Source: Lachnospiraceae bacterium (GTDB lineage Bacteria; Bacillota; Clostridia; Lachnospirales; Lachnospiraceae). From it: a stretch of DNA of 64,000 bases. The stretch is from positions 1 to 64,000 of the forward strand of contig DNUZ01000031.1 of assembly GCA_003507655.1 (NCBI GenBank). Reading direction: 5' to 3'. The position numbers and the translations under genes are program-made. The notes beneath the pieces are model-generated. The model saw nothing but the letters and a program-made list of their open reading frames with translations. It did no database searches and was not told the DNA's origin. Below, in pieces: positions 8,412 through 20,033 of this stretch (within the stretch, counting starts at the first letter, position 1; every line of letters starts with the position of its first letter).

Positions 8412-8820
8412 CAAGGCACTTCCGGCTCTTTTGCTTGGGATTGTACTCTATGGTCTGCTGGTGCAGTTCATAGGAGTCTGGTTTGTAAAAGATAAATTGC
8501 TTTATAGCACGGGACTTTGGATTGGCATTGCAATGGCAATGGGAATGGCGATCCATATCGCTGTTGTGATCGAAGATGCGATCGCACTCAATGGCGAGAA
8601 TCATGCCAGAAACAAGATTGTCGCATGGTCCCTTCTAAGATATATGATAGTAGTGATCATATTTTTTGTCACGTTAAGATTCCGTTTAGGAAATGTATTA
8701 ATGGAATTTGTTGGAGTTATGGGATTAAAGGCAGCAGCCTATTTGCAGCCTTTTATTCATAGAGTACTGTATGGTAGTGAGGGGGAGGAGAAACCGTCAG
8801 AGAACAGTACTGTCATATAA
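8395..8820 (+). CDS. ATP synthase subunit I-like membrane protein
   Basis: A protein of about 141 residues with four predicted membrane helices (around residues 8-26, 36-58, 72-92 and 98-120). It fits the ATP-synthase-I type by position, size and topology more than by any motif. Its start overlaps the end of the preceding AtpZ-like gene. Three in-frame starts are possible (GTG 8380, ATG 8383, ATG 8395). None has a strong binding site, so translational coupling is likely. It precedes atpB by 22 nt with a good AAGGAGG. Confidence 0.65.
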   Translation: MIKRLNKALPALLLGIVLYGLLVQFIGVWFVKDKLLYSTGLWIGIAMAMGMAIHIAVVIEDAIALNGENHARNKIVAWSLLRYMIVVIIFFVTLRFRLGNVLMEFVGVMGLKAAAYLQPFIHRVLYGSEGEEKPSENSTVI

Positions 8821-8842
8821 CAGTAACTAAGGAGGTGAAATT

Positions 8843-9565
8843 GTGAGTGATGCAATTTTGATGGCGTCCGGCGCTGATGATATTGATTTTATGATACATG
8901 GGCTTTTTTCCTATGAATTATTCGGTCATAAGGTATGGATTACGACCACACATGTATGTGTACTGATTGTAATGCTGGTTTTGATTGGATTTGCCTTTGT
9001 AATAAATCGTAAGATGAAGCATGCAACGGATGTACCTGATACGTTACAGAATATCGCAGAGCTGATAGTGGAGAAATTAGATGGTATGGTAGAAAATGTA
9101 ATGGGAGAGAATTCCCGGAAGTTTAAGAACTATATCAGCACCATCTTTTTATTTATTTTATTCAGCAATATATCCGGTCTGTTTGGACTCAGACCACCGA
9201 CTGCGGATTATGGAACAACGCTGGCAATGGCATTGATTACATTTACCATGATCACATTCTGTAAATTCAAGTATCAGAAGGTAAAAGGTGTGCTCCAGGG
9301 TCTTTGTGATCCGTGGCCATTCTGGGCACCGATTAATATTATTGGAGATTTGGCAGTGCCGGTATCCCTGTCTTTGCGTTTATTCGCAAATGTATTATCG
9401 GGAACCGTAATCATGGCATTGATTTATGGCCTTTTAGCGAAAATTGCAATCGCATGGCCGGCAGCATTACATGTCTACTTTGATTTATTCTCAGGAGCAA
9501 TTCAGACATATGTATTCTGTATGCTGACAATGACGTATGTAAATCAGGCAATGGACACAGAATAA
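8843..9565 (+). CDS. atpB: ATP synthase F0 subunit a
   Basis: A 240-residue integral membrane subunit that forms the ion half-channels next to the c-ring. About five to six helices are visible. The conserved helix containing SLSLRLFANVLSGTVIMALI carries the essential Arg, and a GAIQTYVFCMLTMTYVNQA helix closes the protein. The start is GTG with AAGGAGGTG 8 nt upstream. It is third in the operon, followed by atpE after 22 nt. Confidence 0.95.
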   Translation: MSDAILMASGADDIDFMIHGLFSYELFGHKVWITTTHVCVLIVMLVLIGFAFVINRKMKHATDVPDTLQNIAELIVEKLDGMVENVMGENSRKFKNYISTIFLFILFSNISGLFGLRPPTADYGTTLAMALITFTMITFCKFKYQKVKGVLQGLCDPWPFWAPINIIGDLAVPVSLSLRLFANVLSGTVIMALIYGLLAKIAIAWPAALHVYFDLFSGAIQTYVFCMLTMTYVNQAMDTE

Positions 9566-9575
9566 GTTATTTTAG

Positions 9576-9842
<267 letters not shown>

Positions 9843-9910
9843 TGGCGGATTTCAGGAGTGAGTCATACTCACGGGATAAGAATAACGGAAAGGAGGCATA
9901 CTTCTAAGTT

Positions 9911-10426
9911 ATGACAAGGTTATTTGATCTGGATTTTCAGTTATTGCATGATACCGTGTTAGCGGCGATCGCTGTGTTTGTACTGTTTCTGTTTTTATCT
10001 TACCTTTTATTTAATCCGGTCCGTAAGATGTTAGAAGACCGTAAGATGAAGATCAAGACAGACTTAGATACGGCAAAACTCGATAAAGAGGATGCAGCGG
10101 CATTGAAGGCAGAATATGATGCAAAGCTGAAAAATATTGAAAAAGAGGCTGAGGAGATTTTAAGCGAAGCCCGCCAGAAAGCATTGAAAAACGAAGCACG
10201 GATCGTGGAAGAAGCGAAGGAAGAGGCTTCCCGCATCATCAAACGTGCGAACGAAGAAGCAATACTTGAAAAGAAACGTGCAATGGACGAGATGAAGCAG
10301 GAAGTCATTGGTATTGCGTCCATGATGGCACAAAAGGTTGTATCGGCTTCCATTGATACAACGATACAGGATACCTTAGTGGAAGAAACATTGAAAGAGA
10401 TGGGTGATTCAACATGGCAAAATTAG
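9911..10426 (+). CDS. atpF: ATP synthase F0 subunit b
   Basis: A 171-residue peripheral stalk subunit. One N-terminal membrane helix (about residues 13-35, LAAIAVFVLFLFLSYLLFNP) is followed by a long, highly charged Ala/Glu/Lys coiled coil to the end. The only usable start is the ATG at 9911, because a stop lies two codons upstream. AAAGGAGG is 14 nt away, an unusually long spacing, and a small hairpin (GTGAGT...ACTCAC, near 9858) lies in the atpE-atpF gap. Both could set the b:c stoichiometry. It overlaps atpH by 13 nt. Confidence 0.93.
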   Translation: MTRLFDLDFQLLHDTVLAAIAVFVLFLFLSYLLFNPVRKMLEDRKMKIKTDLDTAKLDKEDAAALKAEYDAKLKNIEKEAEEILSEARQKALKNEARIVEEAKEEASRIIKRANEEAILEKKRAMDEMKQEVIGIASMMAQKVVSASIDTTIQDTLVEETLKEMGDSTWQN

Positions 10427-10980
10427 TATCCAAAACATATGGGGACGCTTTATTTGAAACTGCTGTGGAAGAACACCGTGTAGATGATTTTTTTGAGGAG
10501 ACGGAAGGAATTCTGCGTGTCCTTGAGGAAAATGAAGAATTATCCCGGCTGATGAGTCATCCACAGGTTGTAAAAGAAGAAAAAATGCAGCTCATCGAGA
10601 ATATCTTCAAAGGAAAGGTGTCAGATGAGATTGTCGGACTGTTAGAACTTTTAGTGGAAAAGGACCATTTTGGAAAAACAAAGGATGTTCTGGTTTACTT
10701 CAGAGATGAAGTAAAGGAATATAAGAAGATTGGAACCGTTCATGTAACTTCTGCCATGGAACTGTCCAAAGAGCAGAAAGAGCAGGTAGAGAAAAAGCTG
10801 TTAGAAACGACAAACTATGTGTCTTTTGAGATGCATTATGAAGTGGATACGGCTTTGATCGGAGGAATGGTCATCCGTATGGGCGACAGAGTGGTAGACA
10901 GCAGCATCCGTACAAAGTTATACAATCTGTCCAAGGAGCTTTACCATATTCCGATCGGAATGGTAGAGAGTGGACAATAA
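10414..10980 (+). CDS. atpH: ATP synthase F1 subunit delta
   Basis: A 188-residue OSCP/delta subunit that links the b stalk to the top of F1. The N-terminal helical domain (MAKLVSKTYGDALFETAVEE) and the C-terminal signature around ALIGGMVIRMGDRVVDSSIRTKL are both typical. The ATG lies 13 nt inside the end of atpF, indicating translational coupling of the two stalk parts. The length fits the family (about 180). Confidence 0.95.
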   Translation: MAKLVSKTYGDALFETAVEEHRVDDFFEETEGILRVLEENEELSRLMSHPQVVKEEKMQLIENIFKGKVSDEIVGLLELLVEKDHFGKTKDVLVYFRDEVKEYKKIGTVHVTSAMELSKEQKEQVEKKLLETTNYVSFEMHYEVDTALIGGMVIRMGDRVVDSSIRTKLYNLSKELYHIPIGMVESGQ

Positions 10981-11003
10981 GAAATTTAGTTGAAAGTAGG
11001 TGA

Positions 11004-12518
<1,515 letters not shown>

Positions 12519-12536
12519 GAATGGCGGTGAGCAGAT

Positions 12537-14830
<2,294 letters not shown>

Positions 14831-14841
14831 GGAGTGAGCAT

Positions 14842-15246
14842 ATGGCAGACGACAGAATATTTTCGGTAGAGATCATTACGCCGGACCGGATATTTTATCA
14901 GGGCGAAGCTGAGATGATCGAGTTCACAACGGTAAATGGAGAAATAGGAGTCTATAAGAACCATATTCCGCTGACAACCGTTTTAGCGCCGGGAATTGTT
15001 ACGATTACAGGACCGGAAGGAAAGAAAGAAGCAGCAGTGCATTCCGGCTTTGCTGAGATCTTGCAGGACAAAGTAACGTTTTTAGCAGAGATCGCAGAGT
15101 GGCCGGATGAGATTGACGTGGCTCGTGCCGAGGCGGCAAAAGAGCGTGCCGAGAAGCGGCTGGCTTCCCATCAGGAAGAAGTAGATGTCAAGAGGGCAGA
15201 GTATGCACTCAGAAGAGCATTGGTGCGGCTGGATATCAAGCGGTAG
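14842..15246 (+). CDS. atpC: ATP synthase F1 subunit epsilon
   Basis: A 134-residue stalk subunit. The N-terminal beta-sandwich (about 1-85: FSVEIITPDRIFYQGEAEMIEF...GEIGVYKNHIPL) is followed by a C-terminal helical hairpin rich in Ala/Glu/Arg (90-134), which in many bacteria inhibits ATP hydrolysis. AAGGAGTG sits 5 nt before the ATG. It is the last gene of the operon. A 276-nt gap with its own terminator follows before the hyd genes. Confidence 0.95.
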   Translation: MADDRIFSVEIITPDRIFYQGEAEMIEFTTVNGEIGVYKNHIPLTTVLAPGIVTITGPEGKKEAAVHSGFAEILQDKVTFLAEIAEWPDEIDVARAEAAKERAEKRLASHQEEVDVKRAEYALRRALVRLDIKR

Positions 15247-15284
15247 GTTTTATAGCAGACTTCTTAAAAGAATATTCATAAAAA

Positions 15285-15472
15285 TAGACAAACCTCATAG
15301 AATATGTTACTCTATAAAAACAAACACCTGATTTCAAAGGTTCGTCCTGCGAAAAAAGGCACAGACAGTAAATGAAAATCCATCTGAAGATGTTTTTAAG
15401 AGAGTTTTTAGGAGAGCTGACAGATGGGGATTTTGCGTAAATAAAACCTGTGCCTTAGGGCACAGGTTTTTT
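15285..15472 (+). ncRNA. Candidate structured leader / attenuator upstream of the hyd maturation genes
   Basis: A possible promoter (TAGACA 15285-15290, 17 nt, TACTCT 15308-15313) would give an RNA of about 150 nt ending in a terminator. AAGGCACAG (15356-15364) is perfectly complementary to CTGTGCCTT (15448-15456), the 5' arm of that terminator, so an alternative antiterminator pairing exists. A second stem pairs AAAATCC-ATCTG (about 15375-15386) with CAGAT-GG-GGATTTT (about 15421-15434). I could not match it to a known riboswitch class. It could instead be an independent small RNA. Confidence 0.4.
15444..15472 (+). terminator. Intrinsic terminator upstream of the TM1266-like gene
   Basis: CCTGTGCC (15447-15454) pairs perfectly with GGCACAGG (15459-15466) with a 4-nt loop, extended by AAA/TTT and followed by six T. 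It ends 50 nt before the next start codon, so it either terminates atp readthrough or is a conditional terminator. Confidence 0.85.
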
Positions 15473-15522
15473 AAATTTGTGCACGTTATTTTATATCATA
15501 TAAAAATTATAAAGGAGGCAGT

Positions 15523-15768
15523 ATGGAGACCAGACTTGCAAACATTGCAATCATTGTGGAAAAAGAAGAAAGTGTGGAGCGTTTAAACCAGATCCTCCAT
15601 AAATATGGCAGTTATATCATAGGCAGAATGGGAATACCGCACAAAGAGCGTGGCGTAAATATCATCAGTATCGCAATTGATGCACCGCAAAATGAGATCA
15701 GCAGTCTTTCCGGAAAACTCGGAATGTTAGAAGGTGTAACGGCGAAGGCTGTATATTCCAAAGTCTGA
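15523..15768 (+). CDS. TM1266-like iron-only hydrogenase system regulator
   Basis: An 81-residue ACT-like/ferredoxin-fold protein of the TM1266 type (METRLANIAIIVEKEESVERLNQIL...GIPHKERGVNIISIAIDA). Members are regularly found beside [FeFe]-hydrogenase maturation genes and are annotated as putative regulators. The mechanism is not established. AAAGGAGG lies 6 nt before the ATG. It is followed by hydE after 56 nt and then hydG, so the three form one cluster. No DNA-binding motif is visible. Confidence 0.85.
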   Translation: METRLANIAIIVEKEESVERLNQILHKYGSYIIGRMGIPHKERGVNIISIAIDAPQNEISSLSGKLGMLEGVTAKAVYSKV

Positions 15769-15824
15769 AAACAGATTTTAGGAAAATATAGCAGGAGACA
15801 AAATAAAAAAGAAAGTATAGAGAG

Positions 15825-16874
15825 ATGAGTATGCATCTGTTAGAAAAATTAGAGCAAAACAGAAACCTTACCCTAGAAGAATGGCAGGCGCTGATCCAAA
15901 AACAGTCAGAATATCAAAAAGAAGCGGCAAAGAGAGCAAATATCCTGCGGGAGCAGAGTTTTAGCAATCGGATTTATGTACGCGGATTGATCGAATTTAC
16001 AAATTATTGCAGGAATGACTGTTATTACTGTGGAATACGAAAAAGCAATCAGAATGCAGACCGCTATCGTCTGAGTACAGAGCAGATTTTAGAATGTACG
16101 GATACCGGATATGAACTGGGATTTCGCACGTTTGTCCTTCAGGGCGGAGAAGATGCATGGTATACGGATGAGCGGATACTAGAGCTTGTGCATGCGATCA
16201 GGGAGCGTCATCCGGACTGTGCGATCACGCTCTCCCTTGGTGAGAGAAACCGCGACAGCTATGAAGCATTTTTTAAGGCAGGGGCGGACCGATATCTGCT
16301 TCGCCATGAGACTGCCGATAAAGAGCATTATGAGAAACTTCATCCCAAGGAGATGTCTTTTGAACACCGCATGGAGTGTCTGCGAACATTAAAAGACATC
16401 GGCTATCAGGTCGGATGCGGTTTTATGGTGGGAAGTCCTTATCAGACAACACAGACATTGGCAGAGGATCTGTTTTTTATACAGGAATTACAGCCGCATA
16501 TGGTCGGGATCGGACCGTTTGTGCCGCATCACGAGACACCGTTTGGAAAAGAAGCGGGCGGAACCGTGGGACAGACCTTATATCTGCTCAGCCTGATCCG
16601 GATCTTAAAACCGGATGTTCTGCTTCCGGCGACCACAGCGTTAGGAACCATTGATCCGTTAGGGCGGGAAAAAGGCGTACAGGCAGGGGCAAACGTAGTG
16701 ATGCCGAACCTTTCGCCTACCAATGTAAGAAAAAAATATGAATTATATGATAACAAAATCTGTACGGGGGACGAAGCAGCAGAATGTCGTTACTGCCTAA
16801 ACCGCAGAATGGAAACCATCGGCTGTGAACTTGCAACCGACCGGGGCGATGCGCCGGGCTGGGAACACCGTTAG
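15825..16874 (+). CDS. hydE: [FeFe] hydrogenase H-cluster radical SAM maturase HydE
   Basis: A 349-residue radical SAM enzyme acting in H-cluster assembly. The cluster-binding motif CRNDCYYC (CxxxCxxC) is near residue 64, after GLIEFTNY. The segment FVLQGGEDAWYTDE is typical of HydE. The radical SAM TIM barrel continues to the C-terminus, which has a short Cys-containing tail (CRYCLNR). Two in-frame ATGs (15825, 15831) are two codons apart; a GAGAG box supports either. It is followed 21 nt later by hydG. HydF, the third maturase, is not in this window. Confidence 0.93.
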   Translation: MSMHLLEKLEQNRNLTLEEWQALIQKQSEYQKEAAKRANILREQSFSNRIYVRGLIEFTNYCRNDCYYCGIRKSNQNADRYRLSTEQILECTDTGYELGFRTFVLQGGEDAWYTDERILELVHAIRERHPDCAITLSLGERNRDSYEAFFKAGADRYLLRHETADKEHYEKLHPKEMSFEHRMECLRTLKDIGYQVGCGFMVGSPYQTTQTLAEDLFFIQELQPHMVGIGPFVPHHETPFGKEAGGTVGQTLYLLSLIRILKPDVLLPATTALGTIDPLGREKGVQAGANVVMPNLSPTNVRKKYELYDNKICTGDEAAECRYCLNRRMETIGCELATDRGDAPGWEHR

Positions 16875-16895
16875 GAAATAGAAGGAGGAAAAATA

Positions 16896-18314
16896 ATGTA
16901 TAACCCAAAATCAAGCAAAGCAGAGGAATTTATCGCACATGAGGAAGTCTTAGCTTCCTTGGAATATGGAGAAAAAAACAAGAGCAATGTGGAAGAGATT
17001 GACCGTATCCTGAATAAGGCACGGGAGAAAAAAGGTATCACACACCGGGAGGCAATGGTGCTTTTAGATTGTGATATTGAAGAAAAAAATCAGGAAATCT
17101 ACGCATTGGCAAAAGAGATCAAAGAGGAATTTTACGGAAACCGTATTGTAATGTTTGCACCGTTATATCTGTCCAATTACTGTATCAACGGTTGTGAATA
17201 CTGTCCATATCATGCAAGAAATAAACATATCGCAAGAAAGAAACTGTCCCAGGAGGAGATTGTCAAAGAAGTTACGGCACTTCAGGACATGGGACACAAA
17301 CGTCTTGCATTAGAGGCAGGAGAGGACCCGGTCAACAATCCGATCGAGTATATTCTCGAGTCTATCCAGACAATTTACAGTATCAAGCATAAAAACGGAG
17401 CCATCCGTCGTGTCAATGTCAACATTGCGGCAACAACTGTGGAAAATTACCGCAGATTAAAAGAAGCCGGAATCGGAACCTATATTTTATTCCAGGAAAC
17501 CTATCACAAAGAAAACTATGAGAAACTTCATCCGACAGGACCGAAACATGACTATGCATATCACACAGAAGCAATGGACCGTGCAATGGATGGAGGTATT
17601 GATGATGTCGGCTTAGGCGTGCTGTTCGGACTCAATAACTATCGTTATGATTTTGCAGGGATCATCATGCATGCCGAGCATTTAGAGGCAGCAAAGGGAG
17701 TCGGACCACATACCATCAGCGTACCGCGTCTGCGCCGTGCCGATGATATCGATCCGGATGTATTTGACAATGGAATTTCTGACGATCTCTTTGCAAAAAT
17801 CGTAGCCTGCATCCGTATTGCCGTTCCATATACAGGCATGATCGTGTCCACCAGAGAAAGTGCCGAGACCAGAAAAAAAGTATTACAGCTTGGAATTTCC
17901 CAGATCAGCGGTGGTTCAAGAACCAGTGTCGGCGGCTATGTAGAAGAAGAGCCGGAAGAAGAAAATTCTGCACAGTTTGACGTAAGCGACAGAAGAACGT
18001 TAGATGAAGTAGTCTGTTGGTTGATGGAAATGGGCTTTGTACCGAGTTTTTGTACTGCATGCTACCGTGAGGGAAGAACCGGTGACCGTTTTATGAAGCT
18101 GTTAAAGAGCCGCCAGATCGTCAACTGCTGTCATCCGAATGCACTGATGACCTTAAAAGAATACTTAGAGGATTATGCTTCCCCGAAAACAAAAGAAATC
18201 GGTGAAGCCCTGATACAGAAAGAATTGAATGTCATCACGAATCCAAAGGTCAAAGAAAAAGCAGCAGAATACATTGCGAATATCCATAATGGACAGAGAG
18301 ATTTCCGGTTCTAG
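16896..18314 (+). CDS. hydG: [FeFe] hydrogenase H-cluster radical SAM maturase HydG
   Basis: A 472-residue ThiH-like radical SAM enzyme that cleaves tyrosine to supply CO and cyanide ligands for the H-cluster. The N-terminal CxxxCxxC motif is CINGCEYC (about residues 96-103). The C-terminal auxiliary-cluster motif CTACYREG...CC (about 385-412) distinguishes HydG from ThiH. The length matches the family (about 470). AGAAGGAGG lies 9 nt before the ATG. It sits in an operon with hydE and the TM1266-like gene. The intact auxiliary cysteines argue for a working enzyme. Confidence 0.95.
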   Translation: MYNPKSSKAEEFIAHEEVLASLEYGEKNKSNVEEIDRILNKAREKKGITHREAMVLLDCDIEEKNQEIYALAKEIKEEFYGNRIVMFAPLYLSNYCINGCEYCPYHARNKHIARKKLSQEEIVKEVTALQDMGHKRLALEAGEDPVNNPIEYILESIQTIYSIKHKNGAIRRVNVNIAATTVENYRRLKEAGIGTYILFQETYHKENYEKLHPTGPKHDYAYHTEAMDRAMDGGIDDVGLGVLFGLNNYRYDFAGIIMHAEHLEAAKGVGPHTISVPRLRRADDIDPDVFDNGISDDLFAKIVACIRIAVPYTGMIVSTRESAETRKKVLQLGISQISGGSRTSVGGYVEEEPEEENSAQFDVSDRRTLDEVVCWLMEMGFVPSFCTACYREGRTGDRFMKLLKSRQIVNCCHPNALMTLKEYLEDYASPKTKEIGEALIQKELNVITNPKVKEKAAEYIANIHNGQRDFRF

Positions 18315-18341
18315 GAAATTCTATATCTTGTGTATTCTTTC

Positions 18342-18370
18342 TTGAAAAGCGTACTATTTTGTGCTATCTT
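18342..18370 (+). promoter_or_regulatory. Promoter for the coiled-coil protein gene
   Basis: TTGAAA (18342-18347), a 17-nt spacer and TATCTT (18365-18370), 40 nt before the ATG at 18411. Confidence 0.45.
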
Positions 18371-18410
18371 AGAATAAGTAAAATTAAGGCAGTACATAGG
18401 GAGAGCAGTA

Positions 18411-19139
18411 ATGAGTGTACAGGACAAAGTAGAGCGGGTTCTTCGTGAATTCTATGTGTTATATTCGAGAAGCGAGCCATATGACAAGAATGCTGAACGG
18501 GTGATCGTTAACAAAAAAGAGGCATTGGCATTGCTTGAGCAGTTGAAAAGCTGCATGAATGAAATGATGGAAGAATACGAAATGACTTCAAACAGCAGAG
18601 AACGCGGCGAGCGTGAAGCGAGAAGACGCCGGGATGATATCATCTGGGATGCAAATCACAAGGCAGAAGATATTTATGCGGCATCAGTTCTCTATTCTAA
18701 TGAAGCACTCGGGCATATCCAGACAATTATACAGAATGCAACGGATGAAATGGAAAAGATGTTCCATACTGCAAAGAAAGAAATGATGAAGCAGCAGCAG
18801 ACCGTCCGTGATAATCAGTTAGAGCTGAAGTCTTCGTTAGAAGATTTGAAGGATACAGATAAATACCGGAAAGTAATCGAGGAACGAAATAAAGAGATCA
18901 AGAAAAAGAAAGAACAGGACAGCCAGAAAAAAGTAAAAGAAAACACCGGGGCTGGAATGACGGCATTTCCGGCAGGAAAACCGGAAATAAAAGTAAACCC
19001 GGCATACTTTGAAAAGATCGGAAGACCTGTTCCGGTACCGGATGTGCCGGAGACAAAGGCAGCACCGGAGCTGGATATCAAAGTAAATCTAGATGCGGAA
19101 TACTTCCGCTGGAGACAGAAGAAAAAAGCAGATGGTTAA
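18411..19139 (+). CDS. Coiled-coil protein of unknown function
   Basis: A 242-residue soluble protein that I do not recognise. Residues 1-60 are helical. Residues 60-165 are strongly charged and heptad-rich (EREARRRRDDIIWDANHKAEDIY, then KKEMMKQQQ), resembling DivIVA-like or stalk-subunit coiled coils. The tail (175-242) is proline- and lysine-rich, with two related patches, EIKVNPAYFEKI and DIKVNLDAEYFRW. That repeated IKVN(x)YF pattern could be a binding motif. A weak GGGAGAG precedes the ATG. It appears to be a single-gene unit ending at a long perfect hairpin. Confidence 0.7.
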   Translation: MSVQDKVERVLREFYVLYSRSEPYDKNAERVIVNKKEALALLEQLKSCMNEMMEEYEMTSNSRERGEREARRRRDDIIWDANHKAEDIYAASVLYSNEALGHIQTIIQNATDEMEKMFHTAKKEMMKQQQTVRDNQLELKSSLEDLKDTDKYRKVIEERNKEIKKKKEQDSQKKVKENTGAGMTAFPAGKPEIKVNPAYFEKIGRPVPVPDVPETKAAPELDIKVNLDAEYFRWRQKKKADG

Positions 19140-19144
19140 AAAAC

Positions 19145-19189
19145 GTGCCCATCAGATATGGAAAGTTTCTTTCCATATCTGATGGGCAC
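19145..19189. repeat. 21-bp perfect hairpin (GGAAAGTTTCTTTCC family)
   Basis: Arms 19145-19165 and 19169-19189 are perfectly complementary, with a 3-nt TTT loop. No T-run follows on the + strand; a T-run exists on the minus strand side. The core GGAAAGTTTCTTTCC and 15-mer CTTTCCATATCTGAT recur in the palindromes at 4223-4474, and a related core is at 46275-46323. It may serve as a bidirectional terminator or be a dispersed repeat. Confidence 0.7.
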
Positions 19190-19330
19190 AACTATTTAGT
19201 AAGAACATATCATACAATTTTTATCTTTGAATTTCCCCCAAAAACATCTTCAAAATATCTTAAGAAATAATTCCGTGTGAAACCCCATAATTCATGGTAG
19301 AATAGGGAAAACAGGAAAGGACGAAGAAAA

Positions 19331-20032
19331 ATGGACAAGGTCAATATTTTAGTGTGTGACGATGATAAAGAAATTGTCGATGCAATAGAGATATATTTAC
19401 AGCAGGAAGGGTATCATGTGATCAAGGCATATGACGGAGAGCAGGCGATCGAGCAGTTAGAAAAAAATGATGTGCAGCTTCTCATTATGGATGTTATGAT
19501 GCCAAGACTGGATGGCATCCGGGCAACCTTGAAGATCCGTGAGAACAGCAGTATTCCGATCATCATTCTTTCTGCAAAGACAGAGGATGCAGATAAAATC
19601 TTAGGACTCAATATCGGGGCAGATGACTATATCAGCAAACCATTTAATCCACTGGAACTGGTGGCGCGTGTCAAATCACAGCTTCGGCGTTATATGCATC
19701 TGGGCAACGTTGCGGATGAGAATATGAGCGTATACCGGGTAGGCGGTCTGGAGATCAACGATGACTTAAAAGAAGTAAAAGTGGATGGAGAAACGATCCG
19801 TCTGACACCGATAGAATATAATATTTTACTTCTCCTTGTAAAAAATGCGGGAAAAGTATTCTCCATTGAACAGATCTATGAAAGCATCTGGAATGAGGAA
19901 GCGGTCGGAGCAGACAATACCGTGGCAGTCCATATCCGTCATATCCGGGAAAAGATAGAGATAAACCCGAAAGAACCACGCTATTTAAAGGTGGTCTGGG
20001 GTGTTGGCTATAAAGTAGAAAAAGGAGTATAG
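19331..20032 (+). CDS. OmpR/PhoB-family response regulator
   Basis: A 233-residue two-component regulator. The receiver domain (1-120) has the acidic pocket D10-D11-D12, phospho-acceptor Asp54 in LLIMDVMMPRLDG, and the conserved Lys in ISKPFNP. The C-terminal winged helix (135-230) includes LTPIEYNILLLLVKNAGKVFS and the recognition-helix region AVHIRHIREKIE. AGGAAAGGACG precedes the ATG. The cognate sensor gene follows after 1 nt. Its target genes cannot be read from this sequence. Confidence 0.93.
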   Translation: MDKVNILVCDDDKEIVDAIEIYLQQEGYHVIKAYDGEQAIEQLEKNDVQLLIMDVMMPRLDGIRATLKIRENSSIPIIILSAKTEDADKILGLNIGADDYISKPFNPLELVARVKSQLRRYMHLGNVADENMSVYRVGGLEINDDLKEVKVDGETIRLTPIEYNILLLLVKNAGKVFSIEQIYESIWNEEAVGADNTVAVHIRHIREKIEINPKEPRYLKVVWGVGYKVEKGV

Positions 20033-20033
20033 C

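Noticed and set aside
15285..15472. 6S RNA gene in the atpC-hyd gap
   Set aside because: The long hairpin with a central bubble typical of 6S RNA could not be drawn; the alternative terminator pairing fits a leader better.
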